A DNA stretch of 7,975 nt from Acidobacteriota bacterium (GCA_011773795.1 WVWW01000167.1:17735-25709); one strand, 5' to 3'; positions 1-6,585 are shown, counted from the first letter of the stretch. Made by a program: numbers and translations. The notes: generated by a model from the sequence alone, not told the origin.

Positions 1-386
1 CCGAAGCGTCGCCCGTCGCGCCGGGGCCGCAGACGGACCTCGACGCGGTCGCCCGGGCGGGCGCCGTTGAGGCCGCGAGGTGGGATCTCGACCGTGGGGG
101 CCCCGTCGTCCGGCACGACCTGGGCCCGGCCGCCGCGCTGGCGCAGCAGGCCGACGATCGGCCCGTCAGGCCGCCGGGCGGGGCCGAGTCGCCCTCCCCT
201 CCCGCGGACGAGCCGGCCGGTATCGAGCAGATCGGCGAGGATCTGCCGCACGGCCCGGCGTTCGTCGCCGTCGACATTCCACTCATGGAGAATCCGGGAT
301 TGGGTTCGCGGTCGGTATTCGGGGTCCTCGAAGCGGGCCAGGACCACCGCGGGGGTCCAACGGCCTTCGGACTTCTTTCTTCTCAC
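1..386 (-). CDS. rnr: Ribonuclease R, N-terminal part (gene runs off the left edge)
   Basis: The first 128 codons of a leftward gene are visible. RNase R is a processive cytoplasmic 3'-5' exoribonuclease that degrades structured RNA. The translation starts MRRKKSEGRW. Residues about 10-68 look like the N-terminal winged-helix domain of RNase R, ending in the typical basic, glycine-rich turn (LVRGRGGRLGP). Residues about 74-128 look like the first cold-shock/OB domain, with the hallmark LNGARPGDRVEVRL near its end. The winged helix argues for RNase R rather than RNase II. The catalytic RNB and S1 domains lie outside the window, so activity cannot be judged. The start is GTG at 384-386. It was chosen because GGGAGG lies three bases upstream and no ATG, GTG or TTG occurs in frame further upstream in the spacer. 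The gene is divergent from the tRNA-Leu gene. Confidence 0.82.
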   Translation of the reverse strand, partial: MRRKKSEGRWTPAVVLARFEDPEYRPRTQSRILHEWNVDGDERRAVRQILADLLDTGRLVRGRGGRLGPARRPDGPIVGLLRQRGGRAQVVPDDGAPTVEIPPRGLNGARPGDRVEVRLRPRRDGRRF

Positions 387-387
387 T

Positions 388-396
388 TTCCTCCCG
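388..396 (-). promoter_or_regulatory. Ribosome binding site of rnr
   Basis: On the minus strand GACGGGAGGAAAGTG places a strong Shine-Dalgarno core (GGGAGG) three bases before the GTG start. The spacing is short, but the match decides the start choice for a gene that has no ATG. Confidence 0.55.
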
Positions 397-401
397 TCAA
401 T

Positions 402-417
402 CCGCGCATCTGCGCGG
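402..417 (-). promoter_or_regulatory. Hairpin in the rnr leader
   Basis: CCGCGC and GCGCGG form a perfect six-base-pair GC stem closed by a four-base loop. In the rnr transcript it lies about six bases before the Shine-Dalgarno sequence. It has no U-tract, so it is not an intrinsic terminator. A role in leader stability or in feedback by RNase R is inference only. Confidence 0.35.
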
Positions 418-428
418 TTGCGGTTCGC

Positions 429-458
429 TTGACCCTTTGATCGGGCCGGTGCTAGTTT
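429..458 (+). promoter_or_regulatory. Candidate promoter of tRNA-Leu
   Basis: TTGACC (429-434) matches five of six bases of the sigma-70 -35 consensus. TAGTTT (453-458) is a weak -10 element 18 bases later. The mature tRNA begins 15 bases after it, a fitting distance for a short 5' leader. The same AT-rich core read on the minus strand (TTAAACTA) could serve the divergent rnr gene, but no good minus-strand -35 is visible. Confidence 0.4.
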
Positions 459-473
459 AACGCCCCCACCCGA

Positions 474-560
474 GCCGAAGTGGCGGAATTGGTAGACGCG
501 CATGATTCAGGATCATGTCGGGGCAACCCGGTGGGAGTTCGAGTCTCCCCTTCGGCACCA
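474..560 (+). tRNA. tRNA-Leu, anticodon CAG
   Basis: A complete class II tRNA of 87 bases. The acceptor stem GCCGAAG (474-480) pairs fully with CTTCGGC (550-556), followed by discriminator A and an encoded CCA. T8-G9 and a leucine-type D arm containing GGTAGA follow. The anticodon stem CATGA/TCATG closes the loop TTCAGGA, which gives anticodon CAG and decodes CUG. A long variable arm (CGGGG-CAA-CCCGG type) precedes the T arm GGGAG-TTCGAGT-CTCCC. The long variable arm, the anticodon and A73 together identify leucine. It faces the 3' end of the large exported-protein gene. No integrase or duplicated tRNA end was seen, so there is no sign that it serves as an attachment site. Confidence 0.97.
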
Positions 561-614
561 AGTTGCAGGTCACGTAGCTAAAGGCAGTTCGGCGGCAGCG
601 TCGCGACCCTCGGC

Positions 615-3600
615 CTACCCCCCGAACTCCGGCCGTACGTCCCCGAACGACGTCTGGTCGGGGAACTCCGCGAATAACCGGTAGCCGTCGGGATAGACTG
701 CCGAATGAAACAGGATCGCCCGGTGCCCCCGATCCTCGGCGAGCCATGCCGCCACGGCGTCGTGCTCCTCGAGGGTCGCGACGCGGATACCGATCAGCTT
801 CGCGCCGAGCTCGCGCGCGCGCTCCACGACCGCAACGGCCTTGCCGTACTCTGGAATGTCCACCGGAGTGAGGTCCAAATCGACCCCTGCGAACTTCTCC
901 AGCGCGGTGAAGTAGCGGTACGGCGTGTCGTAGTACTGCAGCGGGTAGCGCCCCGTGGTGTTTGAAACCACGATCGCCTCGTCGACGCGGAAGGTCACGG
1001 CTTGGTCGCCCAGCACGGCCCCCTCCGGGGTGTCGCGGATCGGCGCCGAGCCCAGCATGGTGCCCTTTGTCTTCGCCCCGATCAGGGTGTAGAGGAAACG
1101 GTCCGTCGGCATGTAAACGTGGACCCCGCGTGAGGCCAGATCGTACGCGGCGTCGGCCTTGCCGACGTGATCGCCGCAACCAATCACCAGATCCGCATCC
1201 GTCGCATCCCAGGCCAGGGCGCTGATCCCGTGCGTGTCGTTGATCCAGACGTTGGACTCGTCGATGAACAGGTTCGTCGGGTAGCCGTAGACCTTGTCCG
1301 CGGTGACCTCGAAACGGAACTCGCCGTCGGCATCGGGGGTGAACCAGCGATCGCCGAATCTCCGCGCGCGCGTGCCCCAGACCGGTTCCGCGTCGACCGC
1401 CGCGTAGGCGATCAGGTCCTTCGTCCGGGAACCCTCGTGCCATGGGACAACACGATCCACCGAGAAGCTCGCCGGCGCGTCGTTGAAGTTCATCCCCGAG
1501 AGCCAGTCGCGGGTCACACGATCGACCTGGGTCCGCACGCGAGCACCGTCCCGAAGACGGATCGCCGAGCGGCCGAGCGTGATCGTGTCGAATCGCTTGC
1601 GCGGACCCTTGCCGACCTTGATCTGGACCCGGCGAACGTCGTCGGTCGAGGCGGCACTCGCGGTAATCCTCCCCTCGAGCAGTCCGCGAATGTAGTCCAA
1701 ACCGGCCCTCGAGGCCTCCAGCACTCGCGGATCATCGCTTTCGCCCAGTAGCGTCTTCAACAGATGAATCGCCTCGAGTAGACGGAAACGCTCGCCGCGC
1801 ACCAGACCGACCGTCAGGTTGGCCATCGCCGAGCCGTAGAGGTCGTCGCCCGTGACCGATGCGGCCGCGCGAACCGCGGGGAGCGCGAAGAACTCCTCGA
1901 GCGATGCGTAGTGGTTCTTGATGACCCCGGTGAAATCGAGCCGGGGCATGGCGCTCCACGCCCCACTCGGAGTTTCCAGCGATCCGAACGTCTGCTGTAG
2001 CGTGAAGTAGGCCGCCTTGAGATGCGACGCGTGCCGCGGCTGATCCCAGCCGGACCAGCGGTAGGCGGCCATCTCTTGGGACTCCGCGGGTAGGGCATCG
2101 AGAATGCCTGGACCGTCACCCGCATGTCCCGGGCGGTAGGAGAACGCCCTGAGCCGCAACCCCGGCGTCACCGCGTGTTCTCCAGGCGCGACGAGCACCC
2201 GGTGGCGGGAGGGGTCGGAGACGGACAGCAGACCCCACGGGAGCCGCAGCTCGATCATGTTGCTGGCGGGCGTGTGGAGCCAGTCCGCCGCCGTGTCCTC
2301 GTCCAGGTCTCCGTGTCTGAGCACGCTCGCGTCGTAGGTTCGTTCGGGGTAGACCGTCCCGTCACGGCCGAACTTCCGTCCGTGCGGTAGGATCATCTCG
2401 GTGAACCGGCCGTCGTCGTTGGACACGAGGCGGTAGTCGTCGTGGAACTCCCACCCCGAGCGACCCTCCTGCCGCCGAAGGATCTCCGCAAACCGCGTCC
2501 GGTTGTAGCGGTCGTCGATCAAGACCCTGCTTTCGTCGCCGTGGAGGACCACCGCGAACTCGATCCCGACGTCGCTGGAGACCCCGAGACCGAGCGGCAG
2601 CGTGTGGTCTCCCTCCTCGTCACCGTAGGTATCGATCGCCAGAAGATAGGCGGTCTCCGTCCAGTCGATCGGGCCGCCGACATCGAGGCGGACGTACACG
2701 TACCCGGCATCCGAGTCGACGAAGAGACGTTGGAGGCGCTGCGCGTCCGCGGGCGCAGCGGTTCCCTCTCGCGTCTCGAGCAACGTCGCGGCATCCCATG
2801 CCGCCGGGTCTCCGCGGACCTTGCGACGTTCGGACGGGAGCATCGCCAGCAGGCCGTAGCTCTCCTCGGGGTCCATCGCGTTGTACCAGCGATGATCCCG
2901 GCCCTCGGCGCCGGCGACCATCCAGTTGCGTTTGACCCACTCGTCGATCCACGAGAAGACGATCCCGCCGGCGCACCCTGCGGCACGGATGTCGGTCGTC
3001 ATGCGTTCGAGCGCGGCGGCCTGACGTTGCTCGCTGTGCCCGCCGTGATCGAGCCCCTCGGGGTGGTAACGGCCCACCGCCCGACTCGTCGGCACGCCGT
3101 ACTCGGAAACCAGCAGCGGGATTTCCCGGTAGTGGCCCTTGAGATGGTCGAGGTAGCCACGATAACGCCCGCCGACCGCCTCGGCGTAACGCGCTTCGTG
3201 CCGCATGAAGTCCGGGTAGTACGGGTAGACGTGATGCGAGGCGAAGACGCCGGCTCGGAACGCGCGTGTCGGGGTGAGCTTCGTCTCGTCGAGGGTGAAC
3301 GCATCGTCGTCGTAGATCTCGTCCTCAGGCGGCACACCGATGTCGATCTCCCCCATCGCCTTCCGAAACGCGATCGATTCCGCGAACGTCGCTTCGGACG
3401 GGTGGTGTAGAGCGTCCAGGGTGGGCCAGCTCATCCACGCCACGGGGCGCTGCGTGCCGTACGCCTTCTGTTCGTAGGCGACCAGGCCATCGAGCATTTC
3501 GGTCAGCCACGCTTCCATCGGGTTGGCCGTATCGATTCCCAGATACTCGCCGCGGAACCGATCAGTGGAGTCGATGTCGTGGAAGCGGCTCACCGCCGAC

Positions 3601-4514
3601 GGTTCCCACTCGCGTCCGAAGATGAACGCCAGCACGTGATTCGCGACGTTTGCTTGGTACTCCCCGTGGGCGTGACCGTAGCGATGCTCGATGCTGGCCC
3701 GACCGTGCACGACGTCCACGGCGGAGCGGATCTCCGCTCGAACCTCCGATACGTACGCCGCGTCACGGAATCGCGAGCCCTCGGGAAGCTCGGCCCAGAT
3801 CCCCTGGACGAGCAGCAAGCGGTCGCGCATGTCCCGTTCGAGATTGAACTCGAGCAGCGCCTGATAGAACTCCGGCGGCAGGATCGTGTAGACCCGGATG
3901 ACGTTGGCGTGCATCTCGCGGACCTGCCGGAACCAATCGAGGTACACCACTGTCTCGCGGGGAAACTCCGTGATGTGCTTCCCGGGCCGTGCGAAGGACA
4001 GGTTCACGCCCTTCACGTAGACGATCTCGAACGGCGCATCGCCGGCGCGACGCCAGAAGTAATTCCCTCGCGCCACGTAGTCCACGGCCGGTTGCGGCTC
4101 CGACTTTATGCTGACGGTGTGCGCCGCAGCGGCCGCGTGCGCTCTGTCGCGACCCTGGATGCACTCGGGCCCGGGGTCGCCCTGCGCTGCGCGGTCGAAG
4201 TACTCGAGCGACGTGGCGTACTCGGCCCCGCGCAGGTAGGCGAAGCCGAGGCCGCAGAAGGAATCGTGCAGCGCGGGTTCGATCTCGAGAGAGCGCTCGA
4301 AGGCACCGATCGCCCGTTGGCGTCGGCCGGATTGCAGGAGCGCCCAGCCGAGCAGGTTCTCCTCGCCCGCGCTCAACCCGGGACCGTCGAGCGCGGCGAT
4401 CGCCGCGTCGAATCGGCCGTCGCGGTAGGCCTCGAGGGCCGTGGCGTAGCGCGACTGCGCCACGTTGGGGAGCGCCCCGCACAGGATCAACAGCGCCAGC
4501 AGCAACCGGTTCAT
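615..4514 (-). CDS. Large predicted exported protein: TPR, glycosidase-like TIM barrel, CBM9-like domain, unknown C-terminal domain
   Basis: A 1299-aa protein that I cannot name. Residues 1-21 (MNRLLLALLILCGALPNVAQ) form a signal peptide with no proper lipobox. Residues about 22-112 resemble two to three TPR helices. Residues about 145-545 resemble a clan-A glycoside hydrolase barrel: an early strand with VKGVNLSF (167-174), then ANVIRVYTILPPEFY (203-217), FGREWEP with Glu302 as possible acid/base, VSEYG with Glu471 as possible nucleophile, and FSWIDEW (520-526). Residues about 570-795 look like a CBM9/DOMON-type beta sandwich (LFVDSDAGYVYVRL, then AIDTYGDEEGD). Residues about 850-1299 are unassigned and include GCGDHVGKADAA (1112-1123) and QYYDTPYRYF (1193-1202). 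ATG at 4512-4514 is preferred to the TTG nine bases upstream because it puts the signal peptide first. Neither has a clear Shine-Dalgarno, so coupling to the small gene upstream is likely. Carbohydrate binding or cleavage outside the cytoplasm is inferred. The substrate is unknown. Confidence 0.85.
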   Translation of the reverse strand: MNRLLLALLILCGALPNVAQSRYATALEAYRDGRFDAAIAALDGPGLSAGEENLLGWALLQSGRRQRAIGAFERSLEIEPALHDSFCGLGFAYLRGAEYATSLEYFDRAAQGDPGPECIQGRDRAHAAAAAHTVSIKSEPQPAVDYVARGNYFWRRAGDAPFEIVYVKGVNLSFARPGKHITEFPRETVVYLDWFRQVREMHANVIRVYTILPPEFYQALLEFNLERDMRDRLLLVQGIWAELPEGSRFRDAAYVSEVRAEIRSAVDVVHGRASIEHRYGHAHGEYQANVANHVLAFIFGREWEPSAVSRFHDIDSTDRFRGEYLGIDTANPMEAWLTEMLDGLVAYEQKAYGTQRPVAWMSWPTLDALHHPSEATFAESIAFRKAMGEIDIGVPPEDEIYDDDAFTLDETKLTPTRAFRAGVFASHHVYPYYPDFMRHEARYAEAVGGRYRGYLDHLKGHYREIPLLVSEYGVPTSRAVGRYHPEGLDHGGHSEQRQAAALERMTTDIRAAGCAGGIVFSWIDEWVKRNWMVAGAEGRDHRWYNAMDPEESYGLLAMLPSERRKVRGDPAAWDAATLLETREGTAAPADAQRLQRLFVDSDAGYVYVRLDVGGPIDWTETAYLLAIDTYGDEEGDHTLPLGLGVSSDVGIEFAVVLHGDESRVLIDDRYNRTRFAEILRRQEGRSGWEFHDDYRLVSNDDGRFTEMILPHGRKFGRDGTVYPERTYDASVLRHGDLDEDTAADWLHTPASNMIELRLPWGLLSVSDPSRHRVLVAPGEHAVTPGLRLRAFSYRPGHAGDGPGILDALPAESQEMAAYRWSGWDQPRHASHLKAAYFTLQQTFGSLETPSGAWSAMPRLDFTGVIKNHYASLEEFFALPAVRAAASVTGDDLYGSAMANLTVGLVRGERFRLLEAIHLLKTLLGESDDPRVLEASRAGLDYIRGLLEGRITASAASTDDVRRVQIKVGKGPRKRFDTITLGRSAIRLRDGARVRTQVDRVTRDWLSGMNFNDAPASFSVDRVVPWHEGSRTKDLIAYAAVDAEPVWGTRARRFGDRWFTPDADGEFRFEVTADKVYGYPTNLFIDESNVWINDTHGISALAWDATDADLVIGCGDHVGKADAAYDLASRGVHVYMPTDRFLYTLIGAKTKGTMLGSAPIRDTPEGAVLGDQAVTFRVDEAIVVSNTTGRYPLQYYDTPYRYFTALEKFAGVDLDLTPVDIPEYGKAVAVVERARELGAKLIGIRVATLEEHDAVAAWLAEDRGHRAILFHSAVYPDGYRLFAEFPDQTSFGDVRPEFGG

Positions 4515-4547
4515 GCAGGCCAATCTAAGGCACGTGACCGGGCGCGG

Positions 4548-4802
4548 CTAATCCTCGATTTCCAGGCCCCAGCTCGGTGTCATCGCGCGCTCGTTGAGCG
4601 CTTCCACGTGACCGTCCTCCCAGCGCACGAGGTAATTGTGCACCGGATCGGCGTTCGGATGAGAGTATTGCCGCGCCACGTCGACGATGAGCCCTCCGCG
4701 ATCCCCGTGGAGGTCGTGGACCCGCTGGCCGGGGTCGTAAACGGGGAGGTTTTGCTTTCGCGGGTGGCGGGGTTTTTTGAAGGGATGTCGGTTCACTCGC
4801 AT
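4548..4802 (-). CDS. Small basic protein with SH3/KOW-like fold, function unknown
   Basis: An 84-aa protein. Residues 1-20 are a basic, proline-containing tail rich in Arg, Lys and His. Residues about 22-75 have the pattern of a small SH3-like or KOW-like barrel: YDPGQRV at the first strand, a GDRGG turn followed by LIVDV, then NYLVRWEDGHVEAL, an arrangement common in small nucleic-acid or protein-binding barrels. No signal peptide is present, so it is probably cytoplasmic. ATG at 4800-4802 has only a weak GAGG upstream, and GTG two codons later is an alternative. The gene ends 33 bases before the large exported-protein gene on the same strand, which suggests one transcript. Its TAG stop is in the same frame as that gene. 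The fold assignment is by motif only and the function is not known. Confidence 0.72.
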   Translation of the reverse strand: MRVNRHPFKKPRHPRKQNLPVYDPGQRVHDLHGDRGGLIVDVARQYSHPNADPVHNYLVRWEDGHVEALNERAMTPSWGLEIED

Positions 4803-4820
4803 GGTCCTCGCGGGTCGGAA

Positions 4821-4833
4821 ACGATGTCATCGT
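4821..4833. promoter_or_regulatory. Perfect palindrome, possible operator
   Basis: ACGATG-T-CATCGT is a perfect inverted repeat with a one-base centre. It lies 18 bases upstream of the SH3-like gene start and overlaps the best minus-strand -10 candidate (TACGAT, 4829-4834). That geometry would suit a repressor site, but only one copy is seen and no regulator gene is present. Confidence 0.3.
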
Positions 4834-4856
4834 AACACTCGGCGCACGCGAGGAAA
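4829..4856 (-). promoter_or_regulatory. Weak candidate promoter for the SH3-like gene and large exported-protein gene
   Basis: On the minus strand TACGAT (4829-4834) matches four of six -10 bases. The best -35 at suitable spacing is only TTTCCT (4851-4856), three of six matches with a 16-base spacer. This is the only plausible pair found before the SH3-like gene. Confidence 0.22.
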
Positions 4857-4909
4857 GGGGTTGCCCGGATTGTCGGGGTTTTCCGGTTCGGCGGTTACGG
4901 ATCCGTGGG

Positions 4910-4937
4910 TTGAAACGCTTTTTTTTGTCCGTACACC
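4910..4937 (+). promoter_or_regulatory. Candidate promoter of the 140-aa protein gene
   Basis: TTGAAA (4910-4915) matches five of six -35 bases. TACACC (4932-4937) is a weak -10 after a 16-base spacer that contains the T8 run. Transcription would begin about 25 bases before the ATG. Confidence 0.3.
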
Positions 4938-4969
4938 CAAGAACACAAAGAACCGGGAGACGACAAGCC

Positions 4970-5392
4970 ATGCGCGAACCCAAGACCCTGGCCGAGCAAA
5001 TCAGTGTTCTGGCCCAACTGACCGGCGCCCCGCAGACGTTCGTACTGCAGGTCAAGGAGCTGTTTTCGCGCAAGGGAATCCCGCTGGACTCCGATGCCGG
5101 CCCGTACCTCAAGGCGCTGGAAGAGGCGTTCAAACGCGAGGAGTCGATCCGCTGCACGACCGAGCGCGCGCGGGACAACATCAAGCGGCTGCAGAACAAC
5201 TTCAATCGCATCGGCGAAGCCTACGTCAAGCAGCTCGCGGAATTGAACAAGCTCCGCGGTGGAGCGCAGAAGAAAAAGGGTGCGGCCGGGTCGAGCGAAG
5301 TCCAGATCCCCGGTGGCAACCATCGTTCGTTCGTCACACCGGCGCAGTCCGACAAGTTCCCGATGGTGCCGGGCCCCAAGGAAGAACAGTAG
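4970..5392 (+). CDS. Small helical, coiled-coil-like protein of unknown function
   Basis: A 140-aa protein I do not recognise. Residues 6-35 look helical (TLAEQISVLAQLTG, then VLQVKELFSRKG). Residues about 45-97 form a long charged helix rich in Glu, Lys, Arg and Leu (LKALEEAFKREE to YVKQLAELNKLR) that could make a coiled coil. From residue 98 the chain turns low-complexity, with a Lys cluster (QKKKG) and a Gly/Pro-rich tail ending PGPKEEQ. There is no signal peptide or membrane segment, so it is probably cytoplasmic. ATG at 4970 is preferred over an in-frame ATG at 4910 because GGGAG lies ten bases before it, and the extra 20 residues of the longer form fall across the promoter candidate and look non-coding. 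It stands alone on the plus strand and converges on the aminotransferase gene with a ten-base gap between stops. Confidence 0.8.
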   Translation: MREPKTLAEQISVLAQLTGAPQTFVLQVKELFSRKGIPLDSDAGPYLKALEEAFKREESIRCTTERARDNIKRLQNNFNRIGEAYVKQLAELNKLRGGAQKKKGAAGSSEVQIPGGNHRSFVTPAQSDKFPMVPGPKEEQ

Positions 5393-5402
5393 CCGAATTT
5401 CT

Positions 5403-6581
5403 TCAGCCCTGATCGAGCGCCCGCTCGATCCTGTCCAGCCCTTCATCGATTCGATCGACGGACACGGCGTAGGAGAGCCGCAGGTGGTCGGCCGCGCCGA
5501 ACGCCTCACCGGGTACGACCGCGACACCGGCGCGCTCGAGCAGGAATTCCGATAGCTCGATGCCGTCCCGGACCCCCTTGAGTCCCACGAGCCGCTCGCT
5601 GCAATCGGGCAGCACGTAGAAAGCCCCCTCCGGCGAGGTACAGCGCACCCCGTCGATGCCGCGCAAGCGCTCCACGATGCAGTTCCGCCGCTGCTGGAAG
5701 GCGTCCACGCGGCGAGCGATCTCTGCGTCGCAGTTGTTGAGCGCTTCGACGCTGGCGAACTGCGAGATCGTGGTCACATTGCTCGTCGAGTGACTTTGCA
5801 GTTTGGCCATCCCGTCGATCACCGCCTGGGCGGCGGCCGTCCAGCCCACGCGCCACCCCGTCATGGACCACGCCTTGCTCATCCCGTTGATCATGACCGT
5901 CCGCTCACGGATCGCCTCACCGAGCGTCGCGACGCTGACGAACCGGCGGCCGTCGTAGAGGAGGCGCGAGTAGATCTCGTCCGCCACGATCCACAGATCG
6001 TGGCGCTCGCACAGCTCGGCCAACGGTCGCAGCTGCTCTTCCGAGTAGCTCGCCCCGGTCGGGTTCGACGGGTCGTTGAGGATCAACACCCGGGTCTTGC
6101 CGGTGATCGCCGCTTGGAGTCGATCCGGGTCCAACCGGAACCCGTCCTCGCCGCGGCACGGTACGAAAACCGGCTTCCCGCCGGCGAGCCGGACCTGTTC
6201 CGGATAGGTCACCCAGTAAGGCGAGGGAACGATCACCTCGTCACCGGGGTCGATCAACGTCATGCAGGCGAAATAGAGACTCGCCTTGGCGCCCGGCGAG
6301 ACGAGGATCTGCGAGGCTTCGTAGTGCAGGTCATGGTCGCGTCGAATGCGCTGCGTGATCGCTTCGCGCAACTCCTGCATCCCGCTGTTCGCCGTGTAGC
6401 GCGTCTGGTTGTCTTCGATCGCCTGCACGCCGGCCTGCTTGACACTCTCCGGTGTCGGGAAGTCGGGTTGACCGGCGCTGAGGTCGAGAACGTCGTGACC
6501 TTGCCGCTTCAGCTCGCCCGCGAGCGCGGCAACACGAAGGGTCGGCGACATCCCGATCTGCTTGACGCGGTCGGCGATCAT
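5403..6581 (-). CDS. PLP-dependent class I aminotransferase, aspartate aminotransferase type (Ib-like)
   Basis: A 392-aa protein of normal family length. It transfers an amino group between an amino acid, probably aspartate, and a 2-oxoacid using pyridoxal phosphate in the cytoplasm. Fold-type I landmarks are all present in order: SAGQPDFPTP (35-44); SPGAKASLY near 95-103; SPYWVTYP (120-127); SNPTG with Asn173; ADEIYS with Asp201 for the pyridine nitrogen and Tyr204; SKAWSMTGWRVGW with Lys236 as the Schiff-base lysine and Arg244 near the phosphate; and HLRLSYA with Arg368 as the likely substrate carboxylate ligand. The N-terminal pattern resembles the thermophile-type (Ib) aspartate aminotransferases, some of which also accept prephenate, so the exact substrate is open. 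ATG is preceded by AGGAGG four bases upstream. It starts 19 bases after the methyltransferase-like gene stop and is probably the last gene of that transcript. Confidence 0.93.
   Translation of the reverse strand: MIADRVKQIGMSPTLRVAALAGELKRQGHDVLDLSAGQPDFPTPESVKQAGVQAIEDNQTRYTANSGMQELREAITQRIRRDHDLHYEASQILVSPGAKASLYFACMTLIDPGDEVIVPSPYWVTYPEQVRLAGGKPVFVPCRGEDGFRLDPDRLQAAITGKTRVLILNDPSNPTGASYSEEQLRPLAELCERHDLWIVADEIYSRLLYDGRRFVSVATLGEAIRERTVMINGMSKAWSMTGWRVGWTAAAQAVIDGMAKLQSHSTSNVTTISQFASVEALNNCDAEIARRVDAFQQRRNCIVERLRGIDGVRCTSPEGAFYVLPDCSERLVGLKGVRDGIELSEFLLERAGVAVVPGEAFGAADHLRLSYAVSVDRIDEGLDRIERALDQG
5411..5430. repeat. Perfect inverted repeat in the 3' end of the aminotransferase gene
   Basis: GATCGAGCG and CGCTCGATC are perfect nine-base arms around a two-base centre. 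They lie six bases inside the aminotransferase stop codon and 18 bases past the stop of the convergent 140-aa gene. Neither strand shows a U-tract after it, so a classical intrinsic terminator is not supported. A shared mRNA 3'-end hairpin is possible. Confidence 0.4.
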
Positions 6582-6585
6582 GAAG

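Larger units (their letters stand above)
4803..4969. other. Divergent intergenic spacer
   Basis: A 167-base spacer between the minus-strand SH3-like gene and the plus-strand helical-protein gene. It holds a 13-base palindrome (4821-4833), a run of eight T (4919-4926) and candidate promoters in both directions. No ORF here looks real, and no terminator is needed because both genes read outward. Confidence 0.6.

Noticed and set aside
67..460. Plus-strand open frames opposite the rnr start
   Set aside because: They are antisense to the recognisable RNase R winged-helix and OB sequence.
474..560. tRNA as attachment site of a mobile element
   Set aside because: No integrase, repeated tRNA end or foreign-looking block lies next to it.
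561..614. Terminator between tRNA-Leu and the large gene
   Set aside because: No clear stem with a U-tract was found on either strand in this 54-base gap.
457..1443. Minus-strand open frame of 328 codons overlapping the tRNA
   Set aside because: It runs through the tRNA-Leu gene and overlaps the large gene in another frame, and its composition is low-complexity Arg/Gly.
2442..3410. Plus-strand open frame of 322 codons
   Set aside because: Also antisense to the large gene. It has no family motifs and no convincing ribosome binding site.
3579..4835. Plus-strand open frame of 418 codons opposite the large exported-protein gene
   Set aside because: It lies antisense to a frame with clear signal peptide, TPR and glycosidase-like motifs. 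Its translation is Arg/Val/Asp-rich with no recognisable motif, as expected for an antisense shadow in GC-rich DNA.
4919..4926. Run of eight T as an intrinsic terminator
   Set aside because: No stable GC stem precedes it on the plus strand, and no plus-strand gene lies upstream to terminate. It falls between promoter elements.
4525..5527. Two minus-strand open frames of about 210-228 codons
   Set aside because: They cross the divergent spacer and lie opposite the 140-aa gene or out of frame with the SH3-like gene. They show no domain pattern.
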